Assembly (NCBI RefSeq): GCF_900115905.1
Contig: NZ_FOYD01000010.1
Span: 1-64,000 of the forward strand
Source: Halopseudomonas formosensis
Lineage (GTDB): Bacteria; Pseudomonadota; Gammaproteobacteria; Pseudomonadales; Pseudomonadaceae
Direction: 5' to 3'
DNA: 64,000 nucleotides
The position numbers and the translations under genes were made by a program. Under the pieces are notes generated by a model. That model was not told where the DNA came from. It did not search any database and saw only the letters and a program-made list of their open reading frames with translations. Positions 18,838 through 26,992 of the stretch are shown here, piece by piece (the first letter of the stretch is position 1; the number at the start of each line of letters is the position of its first letter).

Positions 18838-19808
18838 TATTCCGCCTCCGGCGCCAGCTTCAGCAACCGCTGCGCCATGCTCTGGGTGGCGCGCACCAGC
18901 GCATCGGCAATGCCCGGCTCGCCCGCCGAATGACCGGCATCGCGGATGATCTGCAGCTCGCTGCCAGGCCAGTTGCGGTGCAGCGCCAGGGCATTGTCCA
19001 GCGGACAGATCATGTCATAGCGGCCGTGCACCAGGATGCCCGGAATATGGGCAATCTTCGGCATATCGCGCAGCAACTGGTTGGGTTCCAGAAACGCCTT
19101 GTGGATGAAGTAATGGCACTCGATGCGCGCCATGGCCAGGGCACGCCGGCATTCGGTGAAGCGATCGACCACCTGGGCGCTGGGCCGCAGGGTGGCGCAG
19201 CGGCCCTCCCAGGCCGACCAGGCTCTGGCAGCATGCATCTGGCAGATCTCGTCATCCCCGGTGAGCCGGCGGTAGTAGGCACCGACCATGTCGCCCCGCT
19301 CGGCCTCGGGAATCAGTGACTCGTACTCCTCCCAGTAGTCGGGGAAGATGCGACTGGCACCCTGCTGGTAGAACCAGTGGATGTCCTCGTCACGGCACAG
19401 GAAGATGCCGCGCAGTATCATGCCCATGACCCGCTGCGGATGCGCCTGGGCATAGGCCAGTGCCAGGGTGGAACCCCAGGAGCCGCCGAACAGGACCCAC
19501 TGGTCGATGCCCAGGTGCTGGCGCAGCACTTCCAGATCGGCCACCAGGTGCGCCGTGGTGTTGTTCTCCAGACTGGCATGGGGCGTCGAGCGACCAGCAC
19601 CGCGCTGGTCGTAGGTGATGATGCGATACACCGAGGGATCAAAGAAGCGTCGGCTCAGCTCATCACAGCCGCCACCGGGGCCGCCGTGAATGAACACCAC
19701 CGGAAGCCCGTCTTCGCGGCCGCTTTCGTCCACGTAGAGCACATGGGGTGGTTCCACCGCCAGATCATGGCGCGCATAGGGCTTGATCGAGGGATACAGC
19801 AATTGCAT
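18837..19808 (-). CDS. pip: Proline iminopeptidase
   Basis: A 323-residue alpha/beta-hydrolase releasing N-terminal proline from peptides. The oxyanion-hole motif HGGPGGG (near residue 38), nucleophile elbow GGSWGSTL and the late GRYDMICP and HSAGEPG regions that carry Asp and His identify the S33 family. The start at 19808 (MQLLYPSIKPY) fits the family; the upstream 22 in-frame residues do not. dtd follows with a one-base overlap. Confidence 0.95.
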   Translation of the reverse strand: MQLLYPSIKPYARHDLAVEPPHVLYVDESGREDGLPVVFIHGGPGGGCDELSRRFFDPSVYRIITYDQRGAGRSTPHASLENNTTAHLVADLEVLRQHLGIDQWVLFGGSWGSTLALAYAQAHPQRVMGMILRGIFLCRDEDIHWFYQQGASRIFPDYWEEYESLIPEAERGDMVGAYYRRLTGDDEICQMHAARAWSAWEGRCATLRPSAQVVDRFTECRRALAMARIECHYFIHKAFLEPNQLLRDMPKIAHIPGILVHGRYDMICPLDNALALHRNWPGSELQIIRDAGHSAGEPGIADALVRATQSMAQRLLKLAPEAE

Positions 19809-19895
19809 GAGTCTTGACTCCCATGCGGCAGCCCGGCTCCGGGTCTGCCGCAACTGGTGTTGGACCGGCGCCACGGCGCCGGGGGTTGGTTTGCC

Positions 19896-20477
19896 TCAGC
19901 CGCCGAACGGCCGCACGCCGATCAATGGCCAATGCAACAGCAGGGCAAACACCACGAAGCCCACCAGCCCCAGCACCACCGCGATCAGATCACGACTGGC
20001 ACCCCGGGCCGGATAGGTGATGCCGGTCTGGCGATCCCGGCGGCGCAGCACGATGAACAGCGCTACCGCCCAGGCGAGAAATCCGCCGAACAGCAAGAGG
20101 TCGGCGAGGGTGCCATTGGCGATCAGGTGCGCCAGTGCCCAGAACTTGACCCCCAGCAGCATCGGATGGCCGACCCGGGCACGGATATGGGTACCGGGTA
20201 CGTAGGCCGCCGCCACCAGAATGAACGCCGGGATGGTCAGCAGTGCCGCCAGATGCCGTGTCCAGACCGGAGATACCCACAGCCACTCAGGACTCAGACG
20301 CGCCTGGCCATAGCCCCAGATGATCAGAATCAGCCCGGCCAGGGAGACCACCGCATAGATCCCCTTCCAGGTCAGCAGGCCCAGCCGATCGATCTGCCGG
20401 ACCCGCCAGTCCGCCGCGAACAGGCGAACGGAATGCATGCCCAGAAAGAGTATCAGACCCAATATCAGCGCCAGCAT
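19896..20477 (-). CDS. NnrU-family integral membrane protein
   Basis: A 193-residue protein with about five hydrophobic segments (near 3-20, 38-58, 75-95, 108-145 and 165-185) and the NnrU-type sequences GHPMLLGVKFWALAHLIANG and HSVRLF. The family is named after a gene linked to nitrite/nitric oxide reductase expression in Rhodobacter, and is related to isoprenoid-modifying membrane proteins. No denitrification genes are nearby, so the role here is open. GGGAG is well placed before the ATG. Confidence 0.82.
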   Translation of the reverse strand: MLALILGLILFLGMHSVRLFAADWRVRQIDRLGLLTWKGIYAVVSLAGLILIIWGYGQARLSPEWLWVSPVWTRHLAALLTIPAFILVAAAYVPGTHIRARVGHPMLLGVKFWALAHLIANGTLADLLLFGGFLAWAVALFIVLRRRDRQTGITYPARGASRDLIAVVLGLVGFVVFALLLHWPLIGVRPFGG

Positions 20478-20504
20478 GTGTTTCTCCCTATCCCCAGTTT
20501 ATCT

Positions 20505-21476
20505 TCAATGTTCCAGACGCGCCTTGAGGGCGCCCTCGGACGTGTACAGCAGCAGGGCACCGGTGTCATCGATATCGAAGCGCTGCACCTGTGCCAGGCT
20601 GTTCAGAACCCGCTGTTCCTGCTCCATCAGTGCCGGTGAGCAGGCCATGCGGGTGGTAGCCGCCTGGCCGATGGCAAGGCCTTCACCGCTGAGCTGATAC
20701 TGTCCCATGAGATTGTTGCAGGATGCCCGGCCGGTCAGTTTGCCATCCTGCCAGAAACGCAGGGTCACCCGCGAGCGGTCGATGATACCGCCGCCCAGGA
20801 TGTCCTCGACCACCCATTCTCCGCCCTGCAGCAGGCGGGCCGGATCGCCCCCGCAGCCCAGCAGCTGCTCGCCTCCAACCTCGACGCGTACCCGTTGCGG
20901 ATAGGGCATGCCGCTCATGTCATCCCGGCAGATTTCATCGCGCAGCTGCAGACGAATCGGCGGCTCATCCCGGGTCAGGTATTCACCTTCGTCATCACCG
21001 GCCTGCCAGGTCTGCACGGGCAGCTCACCCTGGTTCAGGCGATTGAGTTCCAGCTGTCCCTGCTCGGCCCGCAACGACCAGAAAGGCTCATTGCCCGACG
21101 CGCGGAAGGGCTCGATGAGCGAACCGGGCGGTACGCACAGGGGGTACTCCACGCCATCCAGCAGCAGACTGGCCTGATCGCCCTTGAACCAGAGGCTGGT
21201 CTGTTCCTGCTCCTCCCCTTCAGCAGCCCCTTCCCCGTCCTGTCGTTGCACATAGCGGGCACCCGAGGCACTGACGGCCTGCTGCAGCTGTCGCTGCTCC
21301 CCGCCGATCTCCAGCTGCAGTGACTCGCCTTTACCCTGAACGCGGATCGGCAGCTGGCCGCAGCGCAGCTCGGTGCTGAAGGGGGTGTCCGCGTCCCGGC
21401 GCTCATCTTCTGCGGCGCCGCAGCCGGCCAGCAGGACGCACAACACCGTCCCTGTCAGCCCTGTGATTGTCTTCAT
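20505..21476 (-). CDS. Lipoprotein with MliC-like and META (HslJ) domains
   Basis: A 323-residue outer-membrane-type lipoprotein with signal peptide and lipobox LAGC (Cys at about 19). Three modules can be made out: an N-terminal MliC-like segment at about 38-117, a middle segment starting FRASGNEPFWSLRAEQGQ (COG3650-type), and a C-terminal META domain from about 212 (WVVEDILGGGIIDRSRVTL, GRASCNNLMGQY). MliC domains inhibit c-type lysozymes; META domains occur in stress proteins such as HslJ. An envelope-stress or lysozyme-defence role is inferred. It follows DUF924 and precedes the NnrU gene. Confidence 0.78.
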   Translation of the reverse strand: MKTITGLTGTVLCVLLAGCGAAEDERRDADTPFSTELRCGQLPIRVQGKGESLQLEIGGEQRQLQQAVSASGARYVQRQDGEGAAEGEEQEQTSLWFKGDQASLLLDGVEYPLCVPPGSLIEPFRASGNEPFWSLRAEQGQLELNRLNQGELPVQTWQAGDDEGEYLTRDEPPIRLQLRDEICRDDMSGMPYPQRVRVEVGGEQLLGCGGDPARLLQGGEWVVEDILGGGIIDRSRVTLRFWQDGKLTGRASCNNLMGQYQLSGEGLAIGQAATTRMACSPALMEQEQRVLNSLAQVQRFDIDDTGALLLYTSEGALKARLEH

Positions 21477-21529
21477 GCTGTTGTCTCCTGTTGGTCCACT
21501 CGAGGGACACCTGCTGCATTGACCACTGC

Positions 21530-22066
21530 TCAGAAGGACGAGCCCGGCTGGGCAAGAAAGTCCCGCTCCTCCGGGGTCGATTCCCGACCAAGGACAGCGT
21601 TACGGTGCGGATAGCGTCCGAAACGCCTGATGATATCCCGGTGCCGCCGTTCATAATCCAGGCTGCTCTCCATGCCCGGCACATCGAACAGCACCACGGC
21701 CCGGTCATGCATTGCCAGCGACTCGCTGTGCATGAAGGGCATGTAGAGAAAACTGCGCTGCATCACCGGCAGCGCCTGATCCATACCCAGCGCGATCGCC
21801 TCCTGCGCCAGCACCAGGGCCATGCCATCCTGGGCGAAGGCGGCGGGATGGTCGCGGAACAGATTGCGCGAGAACTGATCCAGCACTATGACCTCCGCCA
21901 GTCGGCCTTCGGCGCTGGTGCGCCAGTCCCACAACTCGCCGGCAGCCGCCTGCCGGTGCACCTGGCCGAAGCGCTGACGAATCAGCTCATCCAGCGCACT
22001 GTCACGCCTCCACCAGTCGGCCGGCTCGAGTTCATCGAACCAGAATGTCAGTATTGCCTGATACAT
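21530..22066 (-). CDS. DUF924 family protein
   Basis: A 178-residue alpha-helical soluble protein of the DUF924 (TPR-like) family. Diagnostic sequences are ILTFWFDELEPADWW, EVIVLDQFSRNLFRDHPAAFAQD, SFLYMPFMHSES and the C-terminal FGRYPHRNAVLGRESTPEE. No reaction is known for the family. The start at 22066 has GGAG six bases upstream. It is divergent from the glycine riboswitch transcript. Confidence 0.9.
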   Translation of the reverse strand: MYQAILTFWFDELEPADWWRRDSALDELIRQRFGQVHRQAAAGELWDWRTSAEGRLAEVIVLDQFSRNLFRDHPAAFAQDGMALVLAQEAIALGMDQALPVMQRSFLYMPFMHSESLAMHDRAVVLFDVPGMESSLDYERRHRDIIRRFGRYPHRNAVLGRESTPEERDFLAQPGSSF

Positions 22067-22177
22067 GGCTTGCTCCGGTTGTCCTGATCCGACCCAGTGT
22101 AACCAATCCCACACTGCCGCGGTTGGATGCGCCGCAAAAGGCGCAGGGGATTGGGCGGCCGCAAGCCTGCGCCTGCA

Positions 22178-22206
22178 CTGGAAAAGGGCACGCCTTGGAG
22201 TATAAT
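22178..22206 (+). promoter_or_regulatory. Promoter of the glycine riboswitch transcript
   Basis: A perfect TATAAT -10 (22201-22206) lies 17 bases after a weak -35 (CTGGAA, 22178-22183). Transcription would start near 22213, right at the first riboswitch stem. Confidence 0.6.
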
Positions 22207-22213
22207 CCCCGGC

Positions 22214-22417
22214 TCGCAGGAGAGAGGGACTTATCCAAGCTCCCCGCCGAAGGCGCAAACTCCCATAATCGCTCAGGCACCAGTTACTGCGAATCAGATC
22301 CGACACTGCCACGGCAGTGCCGTACCGCCAGCTGGAGAGAGGTTGTTCGACAACCCACCGAAGGGGCAAGCAGTCCATCGACTGCGTAAACTCTCAGGTA
22401 AAAGGACAGGGGGAGAG
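22214..22417 (+). ncRNA. Tandem glycine riboswitch
   Basis: Two aptamer-like units follow each other. The first has GCAGGAGAGAGG, GCCGAAGGCGCAAACTCCC and CGCTCAGGCACC. The second has GCTGGAGAGAGG, CCACCGAAGGGGCAA, AAACTCTCAGGTAAAAGGAC and AGGGGGAG, an almost textbook glycine aptamer. The RNA lies between a TATAAT promoter and the GTG of a YadS/UPF0126 membrane protein, 24 bases before that start. Glycine riboswitches usually turn on glycine use or efflux when glycine is high. Confidence 0.9.
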
Positions 22418-22441
22418 GCGACACAGCTTGAGGACTCCTGT

Positions 22442-23062
22442 GTGCTTCTCTATATCTATCTGATCGCCATCACTGCCGAGGCCATGTCCGGCGCTCTCGC
22501 CGCGGGACGGCGCAACATGGACCTGTTCGGCGTGGGCTTCATTGCCTTCATCACCGCACTGGGTGGCGGCACTGTCCGCGACATGCTTCTGGGCAACTAT
22601 CCGGTGACCTGGACCCAGCATCCCATGTACATCCACCTGACGATCTCAGCCGGATTGCTGACCATGCTGGTGGCGCGCTACATGCATCGCCTCCACACCA
22701 TCTTCCTGGTACTGGATGCCATGGGCCTGATCGCCTTCACCGTGATCGGCTGCAATGTTGCGCTGGAGCTGGGCTACACCACCACGGTGGTGATCATGGC
22801 CGGCATGACCACGGGCATCTTCGGCGGCATCCTGCGCGACATCCTGTGCAACCGTACGCCCATGGTACTGCGCAAGGAGCTGTACGCCAGCGTGTCGCTG
22901 CTGGTGGCCATTCTCTACCTGACCCTGCGCCACCTAGACGTCAACCACGATCTGAACCTGCTCGCCTCCTTTGTCTTCGGCCTGACGATTCGCCTGGCGG
23001 CCATCCGCTGGAGCTGGTCATTGCCGGTATTTTCCTATGCGCCGGGGCGCTGGAGTGACTGA
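22442..23062 (+). CDS. UPF0126/TRIC-type membrane protein (putative glycine transporter)
   Basis: A 206-residue, seven-helix membrane protein made of two repeated UPF0126 modules. The repeat signature is seen twice, as ALGGGTVRDMLLGN and GIFGGILRDILCN. The family includes bacterial TRIC-like channels, and Pfam names the domain glycine transporter because members are often under glycine riboswitches, as here. The GTG start at 22442 (MLLYIYLIAITAEAM) is supported by GAGG eight bases upstream and by alignment to the family start. Glycine movement is inferred from the riboswitch, not shown by the protein. Confidence 0.88.
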   Translation: MLLYIYLIAITAEAMSGALAAGRRNMDLFGVGFIAFITALGGGTVRDMLLGNYPVTWTQHPMYIHLTISAGLLTMLVARYMHRLHTIFLVLDAMGLIAFTVIGCNVALELGYTTTVVIMAGMTTGIFGGILRDILCNRTPMVLRKELYASVSLLVAILYLTLRHLDVNHDLNLLASFVFGLTIRLAAIRWSWSLPVFSYAPGRWSD

Positions 23063-23093
23063 TAGCTGGACGCCCTTTCAGGTAGCGGCTAAC

Positions 23094-23163
23094 GGTTGTC
23101 GGTGGGCGCTGATACTGATATTAGTATGCCTGCCGCTCTTCCCGACAACCTGAACACAGGTTG
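23094..23163 (+). repeat. Nested and competing inverted repeats before the acyltransferase
   Basis: A 9-bp arm GGTTGTCGG (23094-23102) pairs perfectly with CCGACAACC (23142-23150). Inside it, ATACT (23112-23116) pairs with AGTAT (23123-23127). The right outer arm also overlaps CAACCTG (23146-23152), which pairs perfectly with CAGGTTG (23157-23163) over a 4-base loop. The two main hairpins therefore exclude each other, as in an attenuator. No T tract follows, so the function is uncertain. Confidence 0.55.
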
Positions 23164-23214
23164 GGGTTACTGCGGTACTTCATAAAGACGGTGCCATCGC
23201 CACAGGGACGTGAC

Positions 23215-24426
23215 ATGCAGAAACATAACAAGGACATTCAAGTCCTGAGAGCCCTAGCCATTCTGCTTGTGCTGGTGCATCACGGCCGTCACGGACTTTT
23301 CGCGTCGCTGCCCCCCCAATGGGAACGCTTCTTCGCCTACTTTTTCGGCACGAGCGGAGTGGATCTGTTTCTGGTCATCTCCGGGTTCGTGGTATCCCGT
23401 TCATTTCTGGCCACGCTAAGCGTTACCCCAGCACCCCACGCACTGAAAATTTTCTGGCTCAAACGCATATATAGGATCTTGCCGGCAGCCTGGTTCTGGT
23501 TGGGTGTGGTATTGCTGCTAACCATCTTTGTAAACGAGTCCGGAGCCTTCGGCAGTATTCGCTCCGCCGTGGAAGGGGCGATCGCAGCGGTAATGAACGT
23601 TGCCAACGTCCGCCTGGCTGACTGCTTCCAGCAGCTCTTCGAGTGCGGCCCCACCACGGTATACTGGAGCCTGTCGCTCGAAGAACAGTTCTACCTCCTG
23701 CTACCGATCCTCATTCTGGTGTCCGGCCGGTTCATCCCGTACCTGTTGATGGCCTTCGTACTGACCCAGATCGTTATCGTCCCACTGACATTACCCGATA
23801 CATTTCGCTCTACCGGGCTGGCGTTGGGAGTCATTCTGGGCTGGTATTCCAATACTGCCGGCTACAGGACCTTCTTCATCGGCGCAGCCGACCGCAACAA
23901 AGCCAGATTGTTCTTTGCGGTGCTCTGCATATGCCTCGCTGTAACGCTGCACCCGGCCCTTAATATAGTATCCATGCGGCTGGGGTATCAGCTGGTCGCC
24001 ATAATCTCGGCCATCATGGTCTACATGGCTTCGATGGAACAGATCGATTTTGCGGGCACTGGCCGGATCCGCACCCTGCTTTGCTGGATCGGCGACAGAT
24101 CATATTCTCTGTATCTCAGTCACATGCCCGCACTCTATCTCTGTCATGAGATATTCCATTACCTCCCGGCGGAGTTACTGGAACAGGTAAACAGGAATGC
24201 CACTGCCGCCATCCTGTATTTCACTTTATCGGTGACTGGAGCGGCACTCAGCTACCGCTACCTTGAGCAACCCTTCCTTCGCGCTGGCCGAAGCCGCATA
24301 GCCGGGCTCATGCCGCCGAGGGTCAGCGTTCCCTCCGACGGCAGCACCGATACCCCTGCGTCGGTCAGCAACCCGCCCCGCCCTGTGCACATACCGACGC
24401 GGACCGCGGAGGAGGCGCTGCCCTGA
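23215..24426 (+). CDS. Acyltransferase-3 family membrane protein (OafA-like)
   Basis: A 403-residue integral membrane O-acyltransferase with about ten hydrophobic segments. The family motif begins at once (DIQVLRALAILLVLVHH) and continues with GTSGVDLFLVISGFVV, FWLKRIYRILPAAWFW and YWSLSLEEQFYLLLP. Such enzymes acetylate LPS O-antigen, exopolysaccharide or Nod factors; the acceptor here is unknown. There is no C-terminal SGNH domain. Codons ending in A or T (ATA, AAA, ATT) are commoner than in neighbouring genes, hinting at horizontal acquisition. The ATG at 23215 is preferred to an upstream TTG. Confidence 0.88.
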   Translation: MQKHNKDIQVLRALAILLVLVHHGRHGLFASLPPQWERFFAYFFGTSGVDLFLVISGFVVSRSFLATLSVTPAPHALKIFWLKRIYRILPAAWFWLGVVLLLTIFVNESGAFGSIRSAVEGAIAAVMNVANVRLADCFQQLFECGPTTVYWSLSLEEQFYLLLPILILVSGRFIPYLLMAFVLTQIVIVPLTLPDTFRSTGLALGVILGWYSNTAGYRTFFIGAADRNKARLFFAVLCICLAVTLHPALNIVSMRLGYQLVAIISAIMVYMASMEQIDFAGTGRIRTLLCWIGDRSYSLYLSHMPALYLCHEIFHYLPAELLEQVNRNATAAILYFTLSVTGAALSYRYLEQPFLRAGRSRIAGLMPPRVSVPSDGSTDTPASVSNPPRPVHIPTRTAEEALP

Positions 24427-24455
24427 CCGGCAGCGCTCTCAAACCCGTACAGTCT

Positions 24456-24530
24456 CAAGCTGATCAGACTGTCGACCAAGGCTGGGGTCAGATTGAAAGG
24501 AATTATCCAGGGCGCTTGAGTGACTAGCGC
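24456..24530 (-). pseudogene. Fragment of a second DUF2254 gene
   Basis: Read on the minus strand, this piece encodes PWIIPFNLTPALVDSLIS, which matches PWEIPFNLTPDAVDSLLN of the intact DUF2254 protein 1.2 kb away. The DNA is also clearly similar to 25770-25850. Sequence on either side is unrelated to DUF2254, so it is a remnant of a lost paralogue or of a partial duplication. Confidence 0.65.
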
Positions 24531-24632
24531 GACTTATCCAGTCCCAGCCGACGGCGCCAGCGGCCCAGACGCTTGCGCCACTTCAGGCGCAGGCGCGAAA
24601 CCCGGATCGGCCGTTCCAGCTTAGCTAGCACA
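24524..24632 (-). other. Arg-rich C-terminal coding remnant (unrecognised)
   Basis: On the minus strand an open stretch ending in TAG at 24524-24526 encodes a very basic tail (RLRLKWRKRLGRWRRRLG followed by LDKSR). It has no convincing start or upstream body and its stop lies inside the DUF2254 fragment in another frame. It looks like the 3' end of a decayed gene, but I do not recognise the family. The rest of 24427-24682 shows nothing else. Confidence 0.35.
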
Positions 24633-24682
24633 GCCCCATGGCAGCACGGCGACCGAGGGCCTGACCTGGGCCTGCGACGCCA

Positions 24683-25933
24683 TCAGTCCTCTGCCGCCAC
24701 CAGCGCCTGCAACCGCTGGCGATCGGTTTCGCAGTCCATTGCCTGCAGGCTGCGCTCCAGTGCCAGCGCCGCCTGCACCGCCGCGGCCTGTCGGAAGTCT
24801 GACCTGCCCAGACGCTGCAATGCAGCCAGGGATTTCTGCAGGCGCAGCTGTACCTCGATCAGCCGTGCACCATCCCGGGCCATGAGCATGAAGGCATCCT
24901 CGAACAGATCGGCATCGCTCAATGGGTGCAGGTGCAGTTGCGGATAACGCACCGGAACGTCCGCGCGACCTTCTGCCCAGTGCGCCAGCAGCCGGGTGAG
25001 TCGGCCGATCACATCGATTGCCGTACCCGGATCATTGGTCGCCGGGGACAGCGCCCGGGAGCCGATTTCAGCCATGACTGCCAGACCGAACCGCGGATCC
25101 TGATCGAAGCTGCGATTGGTCGCGATAATGAAATGGCCCGCCACCCTGCCCATCAGCCCGGAAGCCAGCCCATCGGGAGCATCCAGCCAGGCCAGCACGG
25201 TATCCTCGAATACGAAGGTGCCGGGATTGAGCGGCAGATAGGCTTCGCACCCCGCCTCCTCGCACAGATGGGCAATGGCCTGGATATCGATGAACTGGAT
25301 GTAGCCGATCGTTCGGGCGTAGACCGGCGTGGCGCCGACCGGCAGAGTCGACAGGTCAAACCAGGGATTGGCACCCAGATAGGGCTGCTCCTGCCGTTCG
25401 GTCAGTGCTGCGCTGGTGGCCGCCTCGACCCGATCTATGGTGGTGCCGACCCGGCCGAGGGAAATCAGATGGTTGATCCAGCGCAGCAGCTGGATCACCA
25501 CCAGGGCGATCACCACTATGGTGATGAGGAACAGCACGGCCCGGCCGCGCTCCCCATAGGAGCCGGTCTTGAGTACTATGATGCCCACTATGCTGAACAG
25601 GAAGGCACCGATGAAGGTCGACAGCACGTTGTTGGTAAGATCGTCTTCCATCAGCAGCCGCGTCGCCCGGGGTGTGACGTTGGTGGTAGCGGCGCTGAAG
25701 GCGGCGGTCATGACGCCGAGAGAAAAGGTGGTCACCGCCAGCATGCTGGATGCGATGATGTTGAGCAGGCTGTCGACTGCATCCGGCGTCAGATTGAACG
25801 GGATTTCCCAGGGGAAGATCCTTTCGGCCACCAGCGCCAGAACAGCCGTGAGCATGCCAGCGATACCGTAGGCCACCGCGCGCCACCAGAGTTGACGCCT
25901 GACCCGTTCATAGATCCAGTGCCAGTAGTTCAC
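24683..25933 (-). CDS. DUF2254 membrane protein
   Basis: A 416-residue predicted inner-membrane protein of the DUF2254 family. Four hydrophobic segments fill the first half (about 18-38, 58-82, 106-125 and 133-155), with the conserved MLAVTTFSLGVMTAAFSAATTNVTPRATRLL-type core. A soluble C-terminal half has conserved GYIQFIDIQAIAHL and SRALSPATNDPGTAIDVIGRL. The family has no assigned function; a channel-like role has been suggested from topology only. The GTG start has GGAG seven bases upstream. psiE lies upstream on the same strand. Confidence 0.85.
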   Translation of the reverse strand: MNYWHWIYERVRRQLWWRAVAYGIAGMLTAVLALVAERIFPWEIPFNLTPDAVDSLLNIIASSMLAVTTFSLGVMTAAFSAATTNVTPRATRLLMEDDLTNNVLSTFIGAFLFSIVGIIVLKTGSYGERGRAVLFLITIVVIALVVIQLLRWINHLISLGRVGTTIDRVEAATSAALTERQEQPYLGANPWFDLSTLPVGATPVYARTIGYIQFIDIQAIAHLCEEAGCEAYLPLNPGTFVFEDTVLAWLDAPDGLASGLMGRVAGHFIIATNRSFDQDPRFGLAVMAEIGSRALSPATNDPGTAIDVIGRLTRLLAHWAEGRADVPVRYPQLHLHPLSDADLFEDAFMLMARDGARLIEVQLRLQKSLAALQRLGRSDFRQAAAVQAALALERSLQAMDCETDRQRLQALVAAED

Positions 25934-26000
25934 CTCAGCTCTCCTTTCCCTGTTCTGCGAAGCCTAGCACCGGTTCTCCAGGACTGCGCTCCGGGCTGCC

Positions 26001-26492
26001 TCAATCGGCCAGGTCATCACGCTCGGCACTGGCATCCTCGCGACTCCGCGCCCGCGGCAGGCCACCGGCAGCGACCGCCGGGAACCGGGCGGAAGCAAAG
26101 CGCACTACCAGGATGGCCAGCGCCAGCAGGAGGATGGCGCCCGAGACCATGACCACGCCCCAACCCGGCTGGTGATGATGGGAGATGTCGGAGATCAGCA
26201 GGCGTGTGAGCGCCGTGATGGCCACATAGATCATGAAGCGGATCGGCATGTGGTTGGTCTTGAAATAGATGCCCACCATGGCCGCCAGCTCGAGATAGAT
26301 GAACAGCAGCAGGATGTCATCTATGGAGATATGGCCCTTGTCCAGCATGCCGATGAAGGCCAGGGTGCCGCCCCAGGCGGTGACCACCCCGATGGCGAAC
26401 AGCGCCAGGTAATGGAAGGCCTCCACCAGCATGTTGCCCAGTGAATCCGCCACGCTGTGCATGCCAGCGCGCATACGCTCGATCCTGCTCAT
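26001..26492 (-). CDS. PsiE-like phosphate-starvation-inducible membrane protein
   Basis: A 163-residue protein with four predicted membrane helices (about 25-50, 58-80, 85-103 and 112-132) and family sequences AFHYLALFAIGVVTAW, LFIYLELAAMVGIYFKTNHMPIRFMIYVAITALTR. PsiE in E. coli responds to phosphate starvation, but its activity is unknown. No Pho box is evident in the region upstream of the ATG. It is divergent from the SOS-box operon. Confidence 0.8.
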   Translation of the reverse strand: MSRIERMRAGMHSVADSLGNMLVEAFHYLALFAIGVVTAWGGTLAFIGMLDKGHISIDDILLLFIYLELAAMVGIYFKTNHMPIRFMIYVAITALTRLLISDISHHHQPGWGVVMVSGAILLLALAILVVRFASARFPAVAAGGLPRARSREDASAERDDLAD

Positions 26493-26647
26493 GTCCCTGT
26501 CTCCCTCTGGTCCGCTGGGCCAGCCTCAGTATGCCACCGGTGCCAGCCACCGGCGAGGCGGCAATCGCATCAGATCTGCAGTTTAATCTGCCGACCCGCT
26601 CTCAGCTGCCCGCGCAGCCCCTCTGGACCTGACGAGCCAGACCGATA

Positions 26648-26667
26648 TACTGTATATGCACACAGTA
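26648..26667. promoter_or_regulatory. LexA (SOS) box
   Basis: TACTGTATATGCACACAGTA has the CTGT-N8-ACAG core of the gammaproteobacterial LexA box, with the outer TA/TA also present. It overlaps a TATACT -10 (26646-26651) and ends 11 bases before the ATG of the truncated radical-SAM gene, so LexA binding would block transcription of that operon. Confidence 0.85.
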
Positions 26668-26678
26668 AAAGGTGGCCC

Positions 26679-26990
26679 ATGACTTCCGTTATCGACAAGC
26701 TCTCCATCCTCGCCGATGCGGCCAAGTACGATGCCTCCTGCTCATCCAGCGGCAGCCGGCGGGCGAACAGGAACACGGGGCCTGACAACTCCATCAGCAC
26801 CCGACGCTTCCAGCACATTATCCGGGAAACCCTGAAGAATCTCGGCGTTGCCACCCGGCGGGCGCGCCATTTCATCAGCTGTCCCGGTCTGGCCGCCAGC
26901 CCCGACTGGGATACTCCGCAGCTGCGCGAACACCTGATTGCCCCCGCCGGTCGCCCGCTGCAATCGCCGCAACTGAGCCTGTTCGGGTAG
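26679..26990 (+). pseudogene. Radical-SAM DNA-repair-linked protein (rSAM_link_UDG type) with its catalytic core deleted
   Basis: The 103-residue frame starts with KLSILADAAKYDASCSSSGS, the hallmark N-terminus of the putative DNA modification/repair radical-SAM family. After about 30 residues it jumps to a family-like C-terminus (RRFQHIIRETLKNLGVATRRARHFI). The roughly 300 residues that normally lie between, with the CxxxCxxC iron-sulfur motif and the barrel, are absent; only two cysteines remain. The reading frame is preserved through the junction. AGGTGG precedes the ATG, and the partner gene starts two bases after the stop. A residual function cannot be excluded. Confidence 0.75.
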
Positions 26991-26992
26991 CC

